Positions 6,432 to 12,827 of a stretch of DNA of 12,827 bases are shown here, piece after piece. The stretch is from Fibrobacter sp. UBA1313 (GTDB taxonomy: Bacteria > Fibrobacterota > Fibrobacteria > Fibrobacterales > Fibrobacteraceae): contig DBTP01000177.1 in NCBI GenBank assembly GCA_002307115.1, positions 1,074 to 13,900 of the forward strand, written 5' to 3'. The notes under the pieces were generated by a model. That model made no database searches. It saw nothing but the letters and a program-made list of their open reading frames with translations, and was not told the origin of the DNA. Both the position numbers and the translations under genes were made by a program. Each line of letters opens with the position of its first letter. The first letter of the stretch is position 1.

Positions 6432-7472
6432 ATGATTGGCTCGAAACTGCTTTTTTCTTGTGCTTTATCCCTTATTTTGTCTTCTTGGGCATTCGCTGCC
6501 CCAAATTCCTTTGAAGATTCTCGAGATTTTAAAACCTATCGAACTATTTCCTATGGTCCTCATACTTGGTTTGCGGAAAATCTCCAGTTTTCTTCTCCCT
6601 CTGTCAATATATTTAAAAAAAAAGGAATTTTTTACCCCAAAGAGGATCTCTCTTCGGCTTGTCCAGACTCCTATCGCGTGCCAACGTTTACCGACTGGGC
6701 TACACTAGAAGAGACTCTCTCGGGTTCCCAGATGCGCGTTCTTCTTAAAAAGTTTGTGGGAAAAGGGGTTCTCGGTTATTATCAAATTGATGCCTCGAAA
6801 AAGAATATAGGGGTGGGCAAGAAGTTTGCTTATTTTCAGGTGGGTTCCGATCCAAAAAATGCCATGGAGATTGATCTTAAAAAGGGAAAAATGCGAATGG
6901 TGGAACTCCCACCACAATCTTTAGTAGCAACTCGCTGTGTGAAGGATCGAGATTTTCTTGCTGAAAAAGGAATTCAAAATGGCAAATTCACCGACGCTCG
7001 CAATGGAAAATCTTATGAGGTCCTTTTACAAGGAAAAAAATTATGGATGACAGAAAATTTGGCTTATGATTTCCCCCAAAAAGGGGAAAAAGGAAACGTG
7101 AAAGACACATTGGCTTCCTCTAACTGTTATTTGGAAGACCAAAAATTCTGCAAAGAATTTGGACGTTATTACACTTGGATGGAGACTAAAAAAGCATGTC
7201 CTTCAGGATGGCATCTCCCGGGTGATGCCGAATGGCGTGATTTTCAAAAGGAACCCAAAAATGTGAATTGGAAGCAGATGGGGCGAGGGGGTTGTCATAA
7301 TTGGGATTCTTATTGTGATTTTGATAATACGGCTTTTTATTGGTCTGCTTCAACGGTTCACAAAGGAACGGCTCGCGGTTGGGAATTTCGAAAATCCAGT
7401 CATATGGTGAACAGAGAAGATCAAGATCAGAAAATGGGCATGTATGTTCGTTGCGTCATGGACTTAGAGTAA
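6432..7472 (+). CDS. Secreted FISUMP-domain protein with two domain copies
   Basis: A 346-residue exported protein from the lineage-specific family named for the Fibrobacter succinogenes major paralogous domain, whose role is unknown. I chose the ATG at 6432 because it opens directly into a signal peptide (MIGSKLLFSCALSLILSS, cleavage likely after AFA at 20-22); an upstream ATG at 6318 would overlap the PAP2 gene by 71 nt and bury the signal. The C-terminal copy (about 186-342) is complete: FTDARNGKSYEV, LWMTENLAYDF, EFGRYYTWMETKKACPSGWHLP, YWSAST and YVRCVMD. The N-terminal copy (about 26-170) keeps SRDFKTYRT, HTWFAENLQF, ACPDSYRVPTFTDW and TRCVKD, but lacks the GR-YTW segment and is degenerate. 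Cysteines occur in pairs across each copy and may form disulfides. A strong terminator follows. Its place behind a PAP2 phosphatase gene says little about function. Confidence 0.82.
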   Translation: MIGSKLLFSCALSLILSSWAFAAPNSFEDSRDFKTYRTISYGPHTWFAENLQFSSPSVNIFKKKGIFYPKEDLSSACPDSYRVPTFTDWATLEETLSGSQMRVLLKKFVGKGVLGYYQIDASKKNIGVGKKFAYFQVGSDPKNAMEIDLKKGKMRMVELPPQSLVATRCVKDRDFLAEKGIQNGKFTDARNGKSYEVLLQGKKLWMTENLAYDFPQKGEKGNVKDTLASSNCYLEDQKFCKEFGRYYTWMETKKACPSGWHLPGDAEWRDFQKEPKNVNWKQMGRGGCHNWDSYCDFDNTAFYWSASTVHKGTARGWEFRKSSHMVNREDQDQKMGMYVRCVMDLE

Positions 7473-7493
7473 TCTAGCTTTCGTTTTTTACAC

Positions 7494-7530
7494 ACAAAAA
7501 AAGCTCGCAAATTTGCGGGCTTCTTTTTTT
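7494..7530. terminator. Bidirectional intrinsic terminator
   Basis: AAGCTCGCAAA (7501-7511) pairs with TTTGCGGGCTT (7512-7522), an almost self-complementary stem with one G-T position. It has a run of A on the left and eight T (7524-7531) on the right. It sits between the convergent FISUMP gene and the first porin-like gene and can end transcription from both sides. Confidence 0.85.
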
Positions 7531-7542
7531 TCTTCGAATCGG

Positions 7543-8562
7543 TTATTGAATCGTTGTGGTGATGCGGAGCGCCATTGCCACATCTTTGATTTCATTTTCA
7601 CTGTAGACGCTGAATTGAGCTTTTGTTTTATCTCCGATTTTCTTAACGGCAGCAACGGTCCAAGCCATATTATCTGCATCTTCCTTAAAATCTTCGCGGT
7701 CACCGATGTATTCCATTTCTACAAACAGATTATTAAGAAGTCCTGCGGTAGGAATTTCCAAGCCTACGAAGAATGGAAAATAGTTAGTGTCTTCAGCATA
7801 TTCCGGTTTAATGGCATTAGGCGCTGTGGCGAGATCATCATTGGTTCCAGTGACAATCATCGCCGCTTCACCATAAACGCGTAGTGAAGGCATCACTGTA
7901 AATGATGCTTTGACCGCCGCACGATGAGTGAGAACTGCCGTATTGGTGATAACGTCAATCGCATTCACACGATAGGCGGCTCCGATTTCAAACGGTTTAC
8001 CCAGTTTCAGATTTTCTTCCAAACGGATATAACCTGTGTTGAATTTGCTGTCATTGGTCGCAAGCATCGCATTGAATGTGGAGGGTCCTGTGGCCCAACC
8101 CAGTTCAAAGGCATCATGTGAATAATCACGAGCAAGGAATCCACGGGTTGCAATGTTCGGGTCCACATAAGAACCGAAGTTTCCTGCGACACTCCAATCG
8201 GTTTTCCAATGACCCAATTTTAAGTTGATTTTGTTATCTCCAAGATCCCACTTATAATTTCCCCAGTAAGTATCGGCTTGGAATTTATCGTAGCTCTTTT
8301 CATCAATGGTATTACCAAACTTTAGACCGTACATCCGGATCGTAACTTGACCATCGAAATTATCGGATGTATACTTACCACCAAAGTTGGATCGGAACCA
8401 GAACCCATCCAGATTGTTGTCCGAATCGTTATCGTAAAGTGCTTTGGATGCTTGGGTTTGAACATTTCCAGTGAGCTTGAATCCCTCTTCGCCAGCGATT
8501 GCCCCTGTAAAAAGGCCAAAGCTCAGTGTGAAGATGGCTGCATATCTAAAACTATTTTTCAT
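7543..8562 (-). CDS. Porin-like outer-membrane beta-barrel protein (paralog 1)
   Basis: A 339-residue protein with a signal peptide (MKNSFRYAAIFTLSFGLFTG, cleavage likely after AIA near residue 23), followed by alternating hydrophobic/polar strands throughout, as in an outer-membrane barrel. The start at 8562 is chosen over an ATG 12 codons upstream (8598) because AGGAG lies 9 nt before it and it opens directly into the signal peptide. Landmark blocks shared with the neighbour are FGNTIDEKSYDKF, LKLGHWKTDWS, NFGSYVD, ARGFLARDYSHDAFE, AAYRVNAID and PFFVGLEIPTAGL. The layout loosely recalls the OprP/OprO phosphate-porin group, but substrate cannot be inferred. The protein ends RITTTIQ rather than in Phe or Trp. 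It lies downstream of and parallel to its paralog, separated by a terminator, so it probably has its own promoter in 8563-8700. Confidence 0.75.
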   Translation of the reverse strand: MKNSFRYAAIFTLSFGLFTGAIAGEEGFKLTGNVQTQASKALYDNDSDNNLDGFWFRSNFGGKYTSDNFDGQVTIRMYGLKFGNTIDEKSYDKFQADTYWGNYKWDLGDNKINLKLGHWKTDWSVAGNFGSYVDPNIATRGFLARDYSHDAFELGWATGPSTFNAMLATNDSKFNTGYIRLEENLKLGKPFEIGAAYRVNAIDVITNTAVLTHRAAVKASFTVMPSLRVYGEAAMIVTGTNDDLATAPNAIKPEYAEDTNYFPFFVGLEIPTAGLLNNLFVEMEYIGDREDFKEDADNMAWTVAAVKKIGDKTKAQFSVYSENEIKDVAMALRITTTIQ

Positions 8563-8611
8563 TTTCTGTTCTCCTATTGAGTTTTTCATTGCTCTCAAAT
8601 TAGAGACGGTA

Positions 8612-8696
8612 TGTAAAGACTAGGGTGATATTCAAGTAAAATCAAGATTTTATTTTATGTGACTTTTGTAAAATCAGGGACTGTAAAATTTTTACA
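8612..8696. repeat. Cluster of TGTAAA words upstream of porin-like paralog 1
   Basis: TGTAAA occurs at 8612, 8667 and 8682, the last two inside identical TGTAAAAT words spaced 15 nt apart. An inverted copy, TTTTACA (8690-8696), makes a palindrome with TGTAAAA (8682-8688). These lie 50-135 nt upstream of the start codon of the leftward gene, where regulator sites would be expected. The last arm also merges into the T-run of the upstream gene's terminator. The region is very AT-rich, so chance is possible. I could not place a convincing promoter. Confidence 0.3.
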
Positions 8697-8726
8697 AAAA
8701 AAGACCCGCTACTCAGCGGGCCTTTT
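8694..8726 (-). terminator. Intrinsic terminator after porin-like paralog 2
   Basis: CCCGCT (8705-8710) pairs with AGCGGG (8715-8720) around a 4-nt loop. On the minus strand a run of T follows (8694-8702). It lies about 25 nt after the stop of the gene at 8747-9766 and should separate the transcripts of the two paralogs. Confidence 0.82.
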
Positions 8727-8746
8727 CAATCTCAAATGAAGCGTGA

Positions 8747-9766
8747 TTACTTAATGGTTGTGGTAATACGAAGTGCCACAGCAACATCGTTCAGTTCGTC
8801 TTCGCTAAATAAGTTTAATTGGGTTTTGGTATTGCCAAAGCTCTTGATCATGCTGACGGTCCATGCGAAATCGCTCACGTCTTTATTCATGAGTTCATCG
8901 CGGTCGTTGATCCGTTCCATTTCAAACATGAGGTTATCGAAAAGACCCGCAGTCGGCAATTCAACTCCCACGAAGAATGGAAGGTAGTCGCTACCCTGTT
9001 CATATTCTGGAGCGATAGCGAAACCAGCATCGACCGTTTCATCGGTGACCTCGTCATCTTTGCCAGTGGTAATGTAGGCCACTTCACCATAGAGGCGAAG
9101 ATTCTTAATAAGGGTGAATGAAGCGGTGCCCGCAATGCGGTGTGTTTGTACCGCAGAGAGGTACATGGCATCAATGGCGTTGACACGGTATGCAGCACCC
9201 ACTTCAAACGGTTTTGCCAGTTGAAGCCTTTCCTCCACACGGACATAACCCGTCTTGAACTTGCTGTCGGAGGTAGCGATCATCGCATGCAATGCAGAAG
9301 GACCATATTTCCAGCCCGCTTCAAAGGCATCATGTGAATAGTCGCGCATCAGGAACCCGCGAGCCGTTAATTCGCGATCAATGTAGGTACCAAAATTACC
9401 CGCTTGGCTCCAATCGGTTTTCCAGTGACCGAGTTTCAAATCCAACTTATTTGTTCCTAAGTCCAATTTATAGTCAGCCCAGTAAAGATCGGCTAGAAAT
9501 TTGTCGTAGCTCTTCTCATCAATGGTATTGCCAAACTTTGGGCCATACATACGAATCATGACTTGAGCATCCATATCTTCAGAGGTGTATTTACCCCCAA
9601 AATTGGCACGGAACCAAAAAGAATCAAAAGCATCATTTTCATAAGAGGCTTTACCCTGGGTTTGGATATTCGCCTTCAATTGAACGTCATCGCTAGCAGC
9701 CATTGCGCTAACAATAAATCCGAGGCCTAAAACGACCGCGGCAGTATTTTTGAACAACTGTTTCAT
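8747..9766 (-). CDS. Porin-like outer-membrane beta-barrel protein (paralog 2)
   Basis: A 339-residue paralog of the next gene downstream, with the same length and colinear blocks. It has a signal peptide (MKQLFKNTAAVVLGLGFIVS, cleavage likely near AMA at 22-24), then barrel-type alternating strands. Shared landmarks are FWFRANFGGKYTS, FGNTIDEKSYDKF, LKLGHWKTDWSQAGNFG, ARGFLMRDYSHDAFE, AAYRVNAIDA and PFFVGVELPTAGL. The two differ most in the segment after SLRVYGEA/NLRLYGEV, which is the kind of place a surface loop would vary. It ends RITTTIK with no terminal aromatic. The ATG has AGGAG 6 nt upstream. It is divergent from the OmpA-domain gene across 173 nt, and a terminator isolates it from paralog 1. 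An outer-membrane pore is the most likely role; the solute is unknown. Confidence 0.75.
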   Translation of the reverse strand: MKQLFKNTAAVVLGLGFIVSAMAASDDVQLKANIQTQGKASYENDAFDSFWFRANFGGKYTSEDMDAQVMIRMYGPKFGNTIDEKSYDKFLADLYWADYKLDLGTNKLDLKLGHWKTDWSQAGNFGTYIDRELTARGFLMRDYSHDAFEAGWKYGPSALHAMIATSDSKFKTGYVRVEERLQLAKPFEVGAAYRVNAIDAMYLSAVQTHRIAGTASFTLIKNLRLYGEVAYITTGKDDEVTDETVDAGFAIAPEYEQGSDYLPFFVGVELPTAGLFDNLMFEMERINDRDELMNKDVSDFAWTVSMIKSFGNTKTQLNLFSEDELNDVAVALRITTTIK

Positions 9767-9939
9767 TTTTTCTCCTGTGAGCCCAAACTCACAATCAGGG
9801 GGTGGTTAACAATATGCGACACGAAATTTACTTGTTTTGTTGCCTGCTTTGCAAGCTATTTTTTGGATAAGATATTATTTTATGCCTCGTAAGCGTGGGA
9901 TGCCCTTTGCTGATGAATTTAAGGATATGGAGAAATTAA

Positions 9940-10644
9940 ATGAAACTCGTGATTTGCTTTTTTTTGGCGTCTGTGTCCCTTCTTTTTGCTGGAGATCTCC
10001 TCCCCAACAAAACACATGCGGTACTCAATGTTTCCTATACAAATTTCGAGGATATTCCGCAATGTCATAAGAAGTTAACCTTTGTGGGTCAAAAGAATCC
10101 CAAAAATAAAATTGTGGTTAAAACGGATGATTATGGCGAAGTATCTTTCTTAATCCCACGTGAAGACAGTTATACGATCTTGTGTGAAAGCCTCACGGGT
10201 CCGTTTGAATGTGGCTCTTCTCCTTATGTGTCTCTCAAAGCATCTACTGGTGGTGTGAACATTGCTTTTGATGATACTCGCGCGGAATTAAAAGGAGTCA
10301 CTTTTAAGGCAGGGAGTGCTGAATTGGTCGGTAGCTCTCTCACCACCTTAGATGCCGCTATTGTTGGGCTTAAAAAGAACAAAAAAGCCATTATTGAAAT
10401 TGAAGGTCACACGAGTTCGGAAGGGGGCGAAGCATTCAATCAGAAACTCTCCGAAGACAGAGCGAACAGTGTCCGCACCTACATGATGAATAAAGGAATA
10501 GATGGCAAAAGGGTGACTACAGTGGGTTATGGCTACAGCAAACCTCGTGCGACCAATGATACGGAATCCGGTCGTGAACAAAACCGTCGTATCGAAATTC
10601 GTGTAGTGAATGCCAGTGAAGTGGATGCCGTGGTCGAAGATTAA
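9940..10644 (+). CDS. OmpA-family periplasmic protein with variant peptidoglycan-binding site
   Basis: A 234-residue exported protein. A signal peptide covers residues 1-17 (MKLVICFFLASVSLLFA); there is no lipobox cysteine, so it is not a typical lipoprotein. Residues about 19-115 form a small unrecognised domain with several cysteines (C42, C82, C91). Residues about 118-222 form an OmpA C-terminal domain: FKAGSAEL, IEIEGHTSSEGGEAFNQKL, SEDRANSVRTYMMNKGI and NRRIEIRV. This domain binds the diaminopimelate of peptidoglycan through an Asp in GHTD and an Arg 15 residues later. Here the Asp is Ser (S159) while the Arg is kept (R174), so binding may be weaker or different. A beta-barrel N-terminus is absent. 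The start is supported by GGAG 7 nt upstream. The stop overlaps the stop of the convergent gene by 4 nt, with no terminator between them. Confidence 0.85.
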   Translation: MKLVICFFLASVSLLFAGDLLPNKTHAVLNVSYTNFEDIPQCHKKLTFVGQKNPKNKIVVKTDDYGEVSFLIPREDSYTILCESLTGPFECGSSPYVSLKASTGGVNIAFDDTRAELKGVTFKAGSAELVGSSLTTLDAAIVGLKKNKKAIIEIEGHTSSEGGEAFNQKLSEDRANSVRTYMMNKGIDGKRVTTVGYGYSKPRATNDTESGREQNRRIEIRVVNASEVDAVVED

Positions 10645-11252
10645 GCGTTCATCAGCTTTTGCACCCAGGCATTTTTGGCCTCTTCAAGGCGTTTAATAGA
10701 GGAATCATCGACTTCGCTAAGATTGCGTAGCTCTTTGAGTTCCAAGTAATCGGCAAGGATTTCTCCGGCTTTTACATAATCCGGCACGAGCTGTTCTAAA
10801 GTTTTTTCGATTTTCTCATCAGAATAATAACGGAGAATCCCAGCAAGAGTGGCATCAATGTAGACCTTTGTGTCGCCCTTCGCAAACGCCTCTTTTGCCT
10901 CTTTAAATTCCCAAGGTTCGATGGTATCAATCCAAACGGATTCTTTCGCATATAAATCATCATCAAGGGCGATTGCATTCTCTTGCTCCGAGAGGCGCAA
11001 CTGTTCTGCCAATAGAGGCTGGTAGCTTTCTATGTCGATTTCGTTACCATAAGAATGACAGAAATCGCGAAGATTTTCCAGGTTCCCCACTGAAGGGGTC
11101 TCGAGAAGCCGTTCCTTTAAGATCGCGAGCTGGGTGGCTCCGGGGAGTGCTTTAAATTCTTTAGCATCTAAGCGGTTTCTCCGCCAATGCAAAATGAAAA
11201 CCCGTAGCAGTAAGGCGGCTATCACGACAGTAAAAAGAGCGGCAATGGACAC
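10641..11252 (-). CDS. Membrane-anchored protein of unknown function downstream of icd
   Basis: A 203-residue protein I do not recognise. One N-terminal hydrophobic span (about residues 2-21, SIAALFTVVIAALLLRVF) is followed by a basic stretch (HWRRNR), so the rest is probably cytoplasmic. The remainder is charged and helix-rich (Glu, Lys, Leu), with no clear motif; the C-terminal 60 residues could form helical hairpins. The start is GTG (11250-11252), with TAGGTG 4 nt upstream overlapping the icd stop codon. Only 7 nt separate the icd stop from this GTG, so the two genes are almost certainly cotranscribed and translationally coupled. Nothing in the sequence links it to isocitrate metabolism. 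The 3' end overlaps the convergent OmpA-domain gene by 4 nt. Confidence 0.72.
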   Translation of the reverse strand: MSIAALFTVVIAALLLRVFILHWRRNRLDAKEFKALPGATQLAILKERLLETPSVGNLENLRDFCHSYGNEIDIESYQPLLAEQLRLSEQENAIALDDDLYAKESVWIDTIEPWEFKEAKEAFAKGDTKVYIDATLAGILRYYSDEKIEKTLEQLVPDYVKAGEILADYLELKELRNLSEVDDSSIKRLEEAKNAWVQKLMNA

Positions 11253-11259
11253 GTTTCAC

Positions 11260-12588
11260 CTACATATGATCAATGATGTTTTGACCAAAGGCGAAGCAAC
11301 CCACTTCTTTAGCTCCTTCCATAAGGCGAGCCAAATCGTACGTCACCACCTTAGAATCAATGGCCCCTGAGAGGCCTTTGTTAACAAGATCGGCCGCTTC
11401 TGTCCAGCCCAAGTGGCGAAGCATCATTTCACCAGAAAGAACCACGGATCCTGGATTCACCTTGTCAAGGCCTGTGTATTTGGGTGCTGTGCCGTGAGTG
11501 GCTTCAAAAATAGCGTGTCCGGTCACATAATTGATATTTCCGCCGGGAGCAATTCCGATACCGCCGACTTGCGCTGCGAGGGCGTCAGAAAGGTAATCGC
11601 CATTGAGATTCAGAGTGGCAATCACGTCAAATTCATCGGGGCGTGTGAGCACTTGTTGCAACGCGATATCCGCAATGCAATCTTTAATCACGATGCCCGC
11701 ACCTAATTTTCCTTCTGGAATTTTGCACCACGGTCCCTTATCGATCACCTCCGCGCCGAACTCATTGCGAGCAACGCCGTAGCCCCAATCACGGAAAGCA
11801 CCTTCCGTGAACTTCATGATATTGCCTTTGTGGACAATGGTCACGCTCTTGCGGTGATTCTTAATCGCGTATTCAATGGCACTGCGGACTAAACGTTCGG
11901 TGCCCCACTTGGAAACCGTTTTGATACCCACTCCGACCTGATTCCAATCGGAGTCATCCTTCAAACCCGCCATTTCTTTCCATTCGGAAACCGCCGCTTC
12001 TGTGCCAAAACGCACTTTTTTAGCCACTTTGGGGAACTCTTTTTGGAGAAATTCGAGACATTTTGTGGCTTCTTCAGAGCCTGCGACCCATTCAATGCCT
12101 GCATAAATGTCTTCCGTATTTTCTCGGAAAATAACCATGTCCACTTTTTCAGGGTGTTTTACTGGGGATGGGGTCCCATCGTAATATTTCACTGGCCGAA
12201 GACACACAAAAAGGTCGAGATCCTGGCGAAGTGCAACGTTCAAACTCCGAATTCCCCCTCCGATCGGGGTCGTGAGGGGGCCCTTGATACCGACGAGGTA
12301 CTCACGGAATGCATCGACGGTTTCTTTGGGGAGCCAAGTCCCTTCTCCATAGATTTTATTGGCCTTTTCACCTGCAAAAACTTCCATCCAGGCAATCTTC
12401 TTTTGACCATGATAGGCTTTTTCCACGGCGGCATCCAAAACGCGGACTGCGGATTTCCAGATATCGGGGCCGATACCATCTCCTTCGATAAAGGGAACAA
12501 TGGGCCGATCGGGGACATTGAGTTTACCGTGAGTCAAGGTAATTGGGGAGCCATTTGCAGGAATCTGGATGTGTTCGTATTTTGGCAT
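11260..12588 (-). CDS. icd: NADP-dependent isocitrate dehydrogenase
   Basis: Cytoplasmic TCA-cycle enzyme that oxidatively decarboxylates isocitrate to 2-oxoglutarate, making NADPH. The product is 442 residues, about 26 longer than the Escherichia coli enzyme, with apparent extra sequence near 195-225. Substrate-site residues are visible in GPLTTPIGGGIRSLNVALRQ (103-122), including S115, the equivalent of E. coli Ser113, then R131, Y162 in NTEDIYAG and K254 in IVHKGN. Metal ligands correspond to D307, D331 and D335. Cofactor choice is read from K370-Y371 (HGTAPKY) and Y417/R421 (VTYDLAR), which match the NADP-specifying residues of E. coli Icd (344/345, 391/395). The start at 12588 (MPKYEHIQ) is chosen because GAGG lies 6 nt upstream; an ATG 11 codons earlier has no such signal. 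It is the first gene of a leftward pair with the 203-residue membrane protein. Confidence 0.95.
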   Translation of the reverse strand: MPKYEHIQIPANGSPITLTHGKLNVPDRPIVPFIEGDGIGPDIWKSAVRVLDAAVEKAYHGQKKIAWMEVFAGEKANKIYGEGTWLPKETVDAFREYLVGIKGPLTTPIGGGIRSLNVALRQDLDLFVCLRPVKYYDGTPSPVKHPEKVDMVIFRENTEDIYAGIEWVAGSEEATKCLEFLQKEFPKVAKKVRFGTEAAVSEWKEMAGLKDDSDWNQVGVGIKTVSKWGTERLVRSAIEYAIKNHRKSVTIVHKGNIMKFTEGAFRDWGYGVARNEFGAEVIDKGPWCKIPEGKLGAGIVIKDCIADIALQQVLTRPDEFDVIATLNLNGDYLSDALAAQVGGIGIAPGGNINYVTGHAIFEATHGTAPKYTGLDKVNPGSVVLSGEMMLRHLGWTEAADLVNKGLSGAIDSKVVTYDLARLMEGAKEVGCFAFGQNIIDHM

Positions 12589-12701
12589 AAAAGGCCTCAA
12601 AAAAGGGAAACTTACTGGCAAAGATTAGAAAAAAGAGTCTTTGTTGACCGGAGTGATTGCAGACAATCGATGCTTATCCTCACGAGAAAGTTGCAGAAGG
12701 T

Positions 12702-12707
12702 TATAAT
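12702..12707 (+). promoter_or_regulatory. Possible -10 element of the right-edge gene
   Basis: A perfect TATAAT in the 216-nt divergent gap between icd and the gene starting at 12805. No good -35 hexamer lies 16-18 nt upstream, so this is weak. A second TATATT (12755-12760) is equally possible. Nothing else is seen in 12589-12804. Confidence 0.22.
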
Positions 12708-12804
12708 TGTGTAAAAAAGCAATTTCCGGGGCTGCGGAATGTCGGTAAAAGGTGTATATTTTGGGGGAAATATTCCTGCACCCTTTAGGTGGAGATAAAA
12801 GGTT

Positions 12805-12827
12805 ATGAGAAAAATTGTGAAAATACA
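12805..12827 (+). CDS. Start of a rightward gene, cut by the window edge
   Basis: ATG at 12805-12807 followed by seven open codons (MRKIVKI) to the edge. GGTGGAG and AAAAGG lie just upstream as possible ribosome binding sites. The basic-then-hydrophobic opening could be the beginning of a signal peptide, but too little is present to identify the product. Confidence 0.4.

Noticed and set aside
8563..8598. Upstream start for porin-like paralog 1
   Set aside because: The later ATG has a good ribosome binding site, starts the signal peptide directly and gives the same 339-residue length as the paralog.
9837..10070. A 77-codon rightward open frame before the OmpA-domain gene
   Set aside because: It overlaps the OmpA-domain gene in another frame, and its product is just a frame shadow with no recognisable feature; the Shine-Dalgarno sequence belongs to the ATG at 9940.
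12043..12714. A 223-codon open frame antisense to icd
   Set aside because: It runs opposite a highly conserved gene, a common by-product of codon bias, and the translation has no recognisable domain.

Overview
The window reads as chromosomal DNA from a Gram-negative, diderm bacterium of the Fibrobacter lineage (Fibrobacterota). The strongest pointer is the gene at 6432-7472. It carries two copies of the FISUMP domain (Fibrobacter succinogenes major paralogous domain), recognisable from its 'G..WM.ENL', 'GRYYTW', 'CPSGWHLP..AEW' and 'RCV.D' blocks. Two porin-like outer-membrane proteins, an OmpA-type protein and moderate AT content agree with this. Assignment below phylum level is not possible from this stretch.

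Layout. Left edge (6-770, +): the ATPase of a zinc/manganese ABC importer with a His/Cys-rich tail, followed by a possible terminator. The 545-nt gap after it (771-1315) holds a decayed 3' end of an ISL3-type transposase and the terminator of the next, leftward gene. 1316-4339 (-): a large YfhO-family membrane protein whose C-terminal extracytoplasmic module is duplicated in tandem. 4410-4520 (-): a 36-residue single-span membrane protein with a strong ribosome binding site, followed by an intrinsic terminator that sits only about 12 nt before the yfhO start codon. 4587-5537 (-): an ArsR-type regulator fused to a SAM-dependent methyltransferase. It is divergent from 5600-7472 (+), a PAP2 phosphatase followed by the FISUMP protein, and a 13-nt palindrome lies in the shared 60-nt promoter gap.

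7543-9766 (-): two 339-residue porin-like paralogs in tandem, each with its own terminator, with a run of TGTAAA words in the gap between them. 9940-10644 (+): a periplasmic OmpA-domain protein that has Ser where the usual peptidoglycan-binding Asp stands. It is tail-to-tail with, and overlaps by 4 nt, a leftward two-gene unit: NADP-dependent isocitrate dehydrogenase (11260-12588) and a membrane-anchored unknown protein (10641-11252). A rightward gene just begins at the right edge (12805).

How the genes fit together. Much of the window serves the cell envelope: metal import, YfhO-type surface modification, PAP2 lipid phosphatase, porins, OmpA and the secreted FISUMP protein. Central metabolism is represented by icd. 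There is no phage, CRISPR, restriction or toxin module, no rRNA, and I recognise no tRNA. I do not see a clear undescribed multi-gene system. The items most worth checking are the unannotated 36-residue membrane protein with its terminator, the tandem duplication in YfhO, and the regulator-methyltransferase with its candidate operator.
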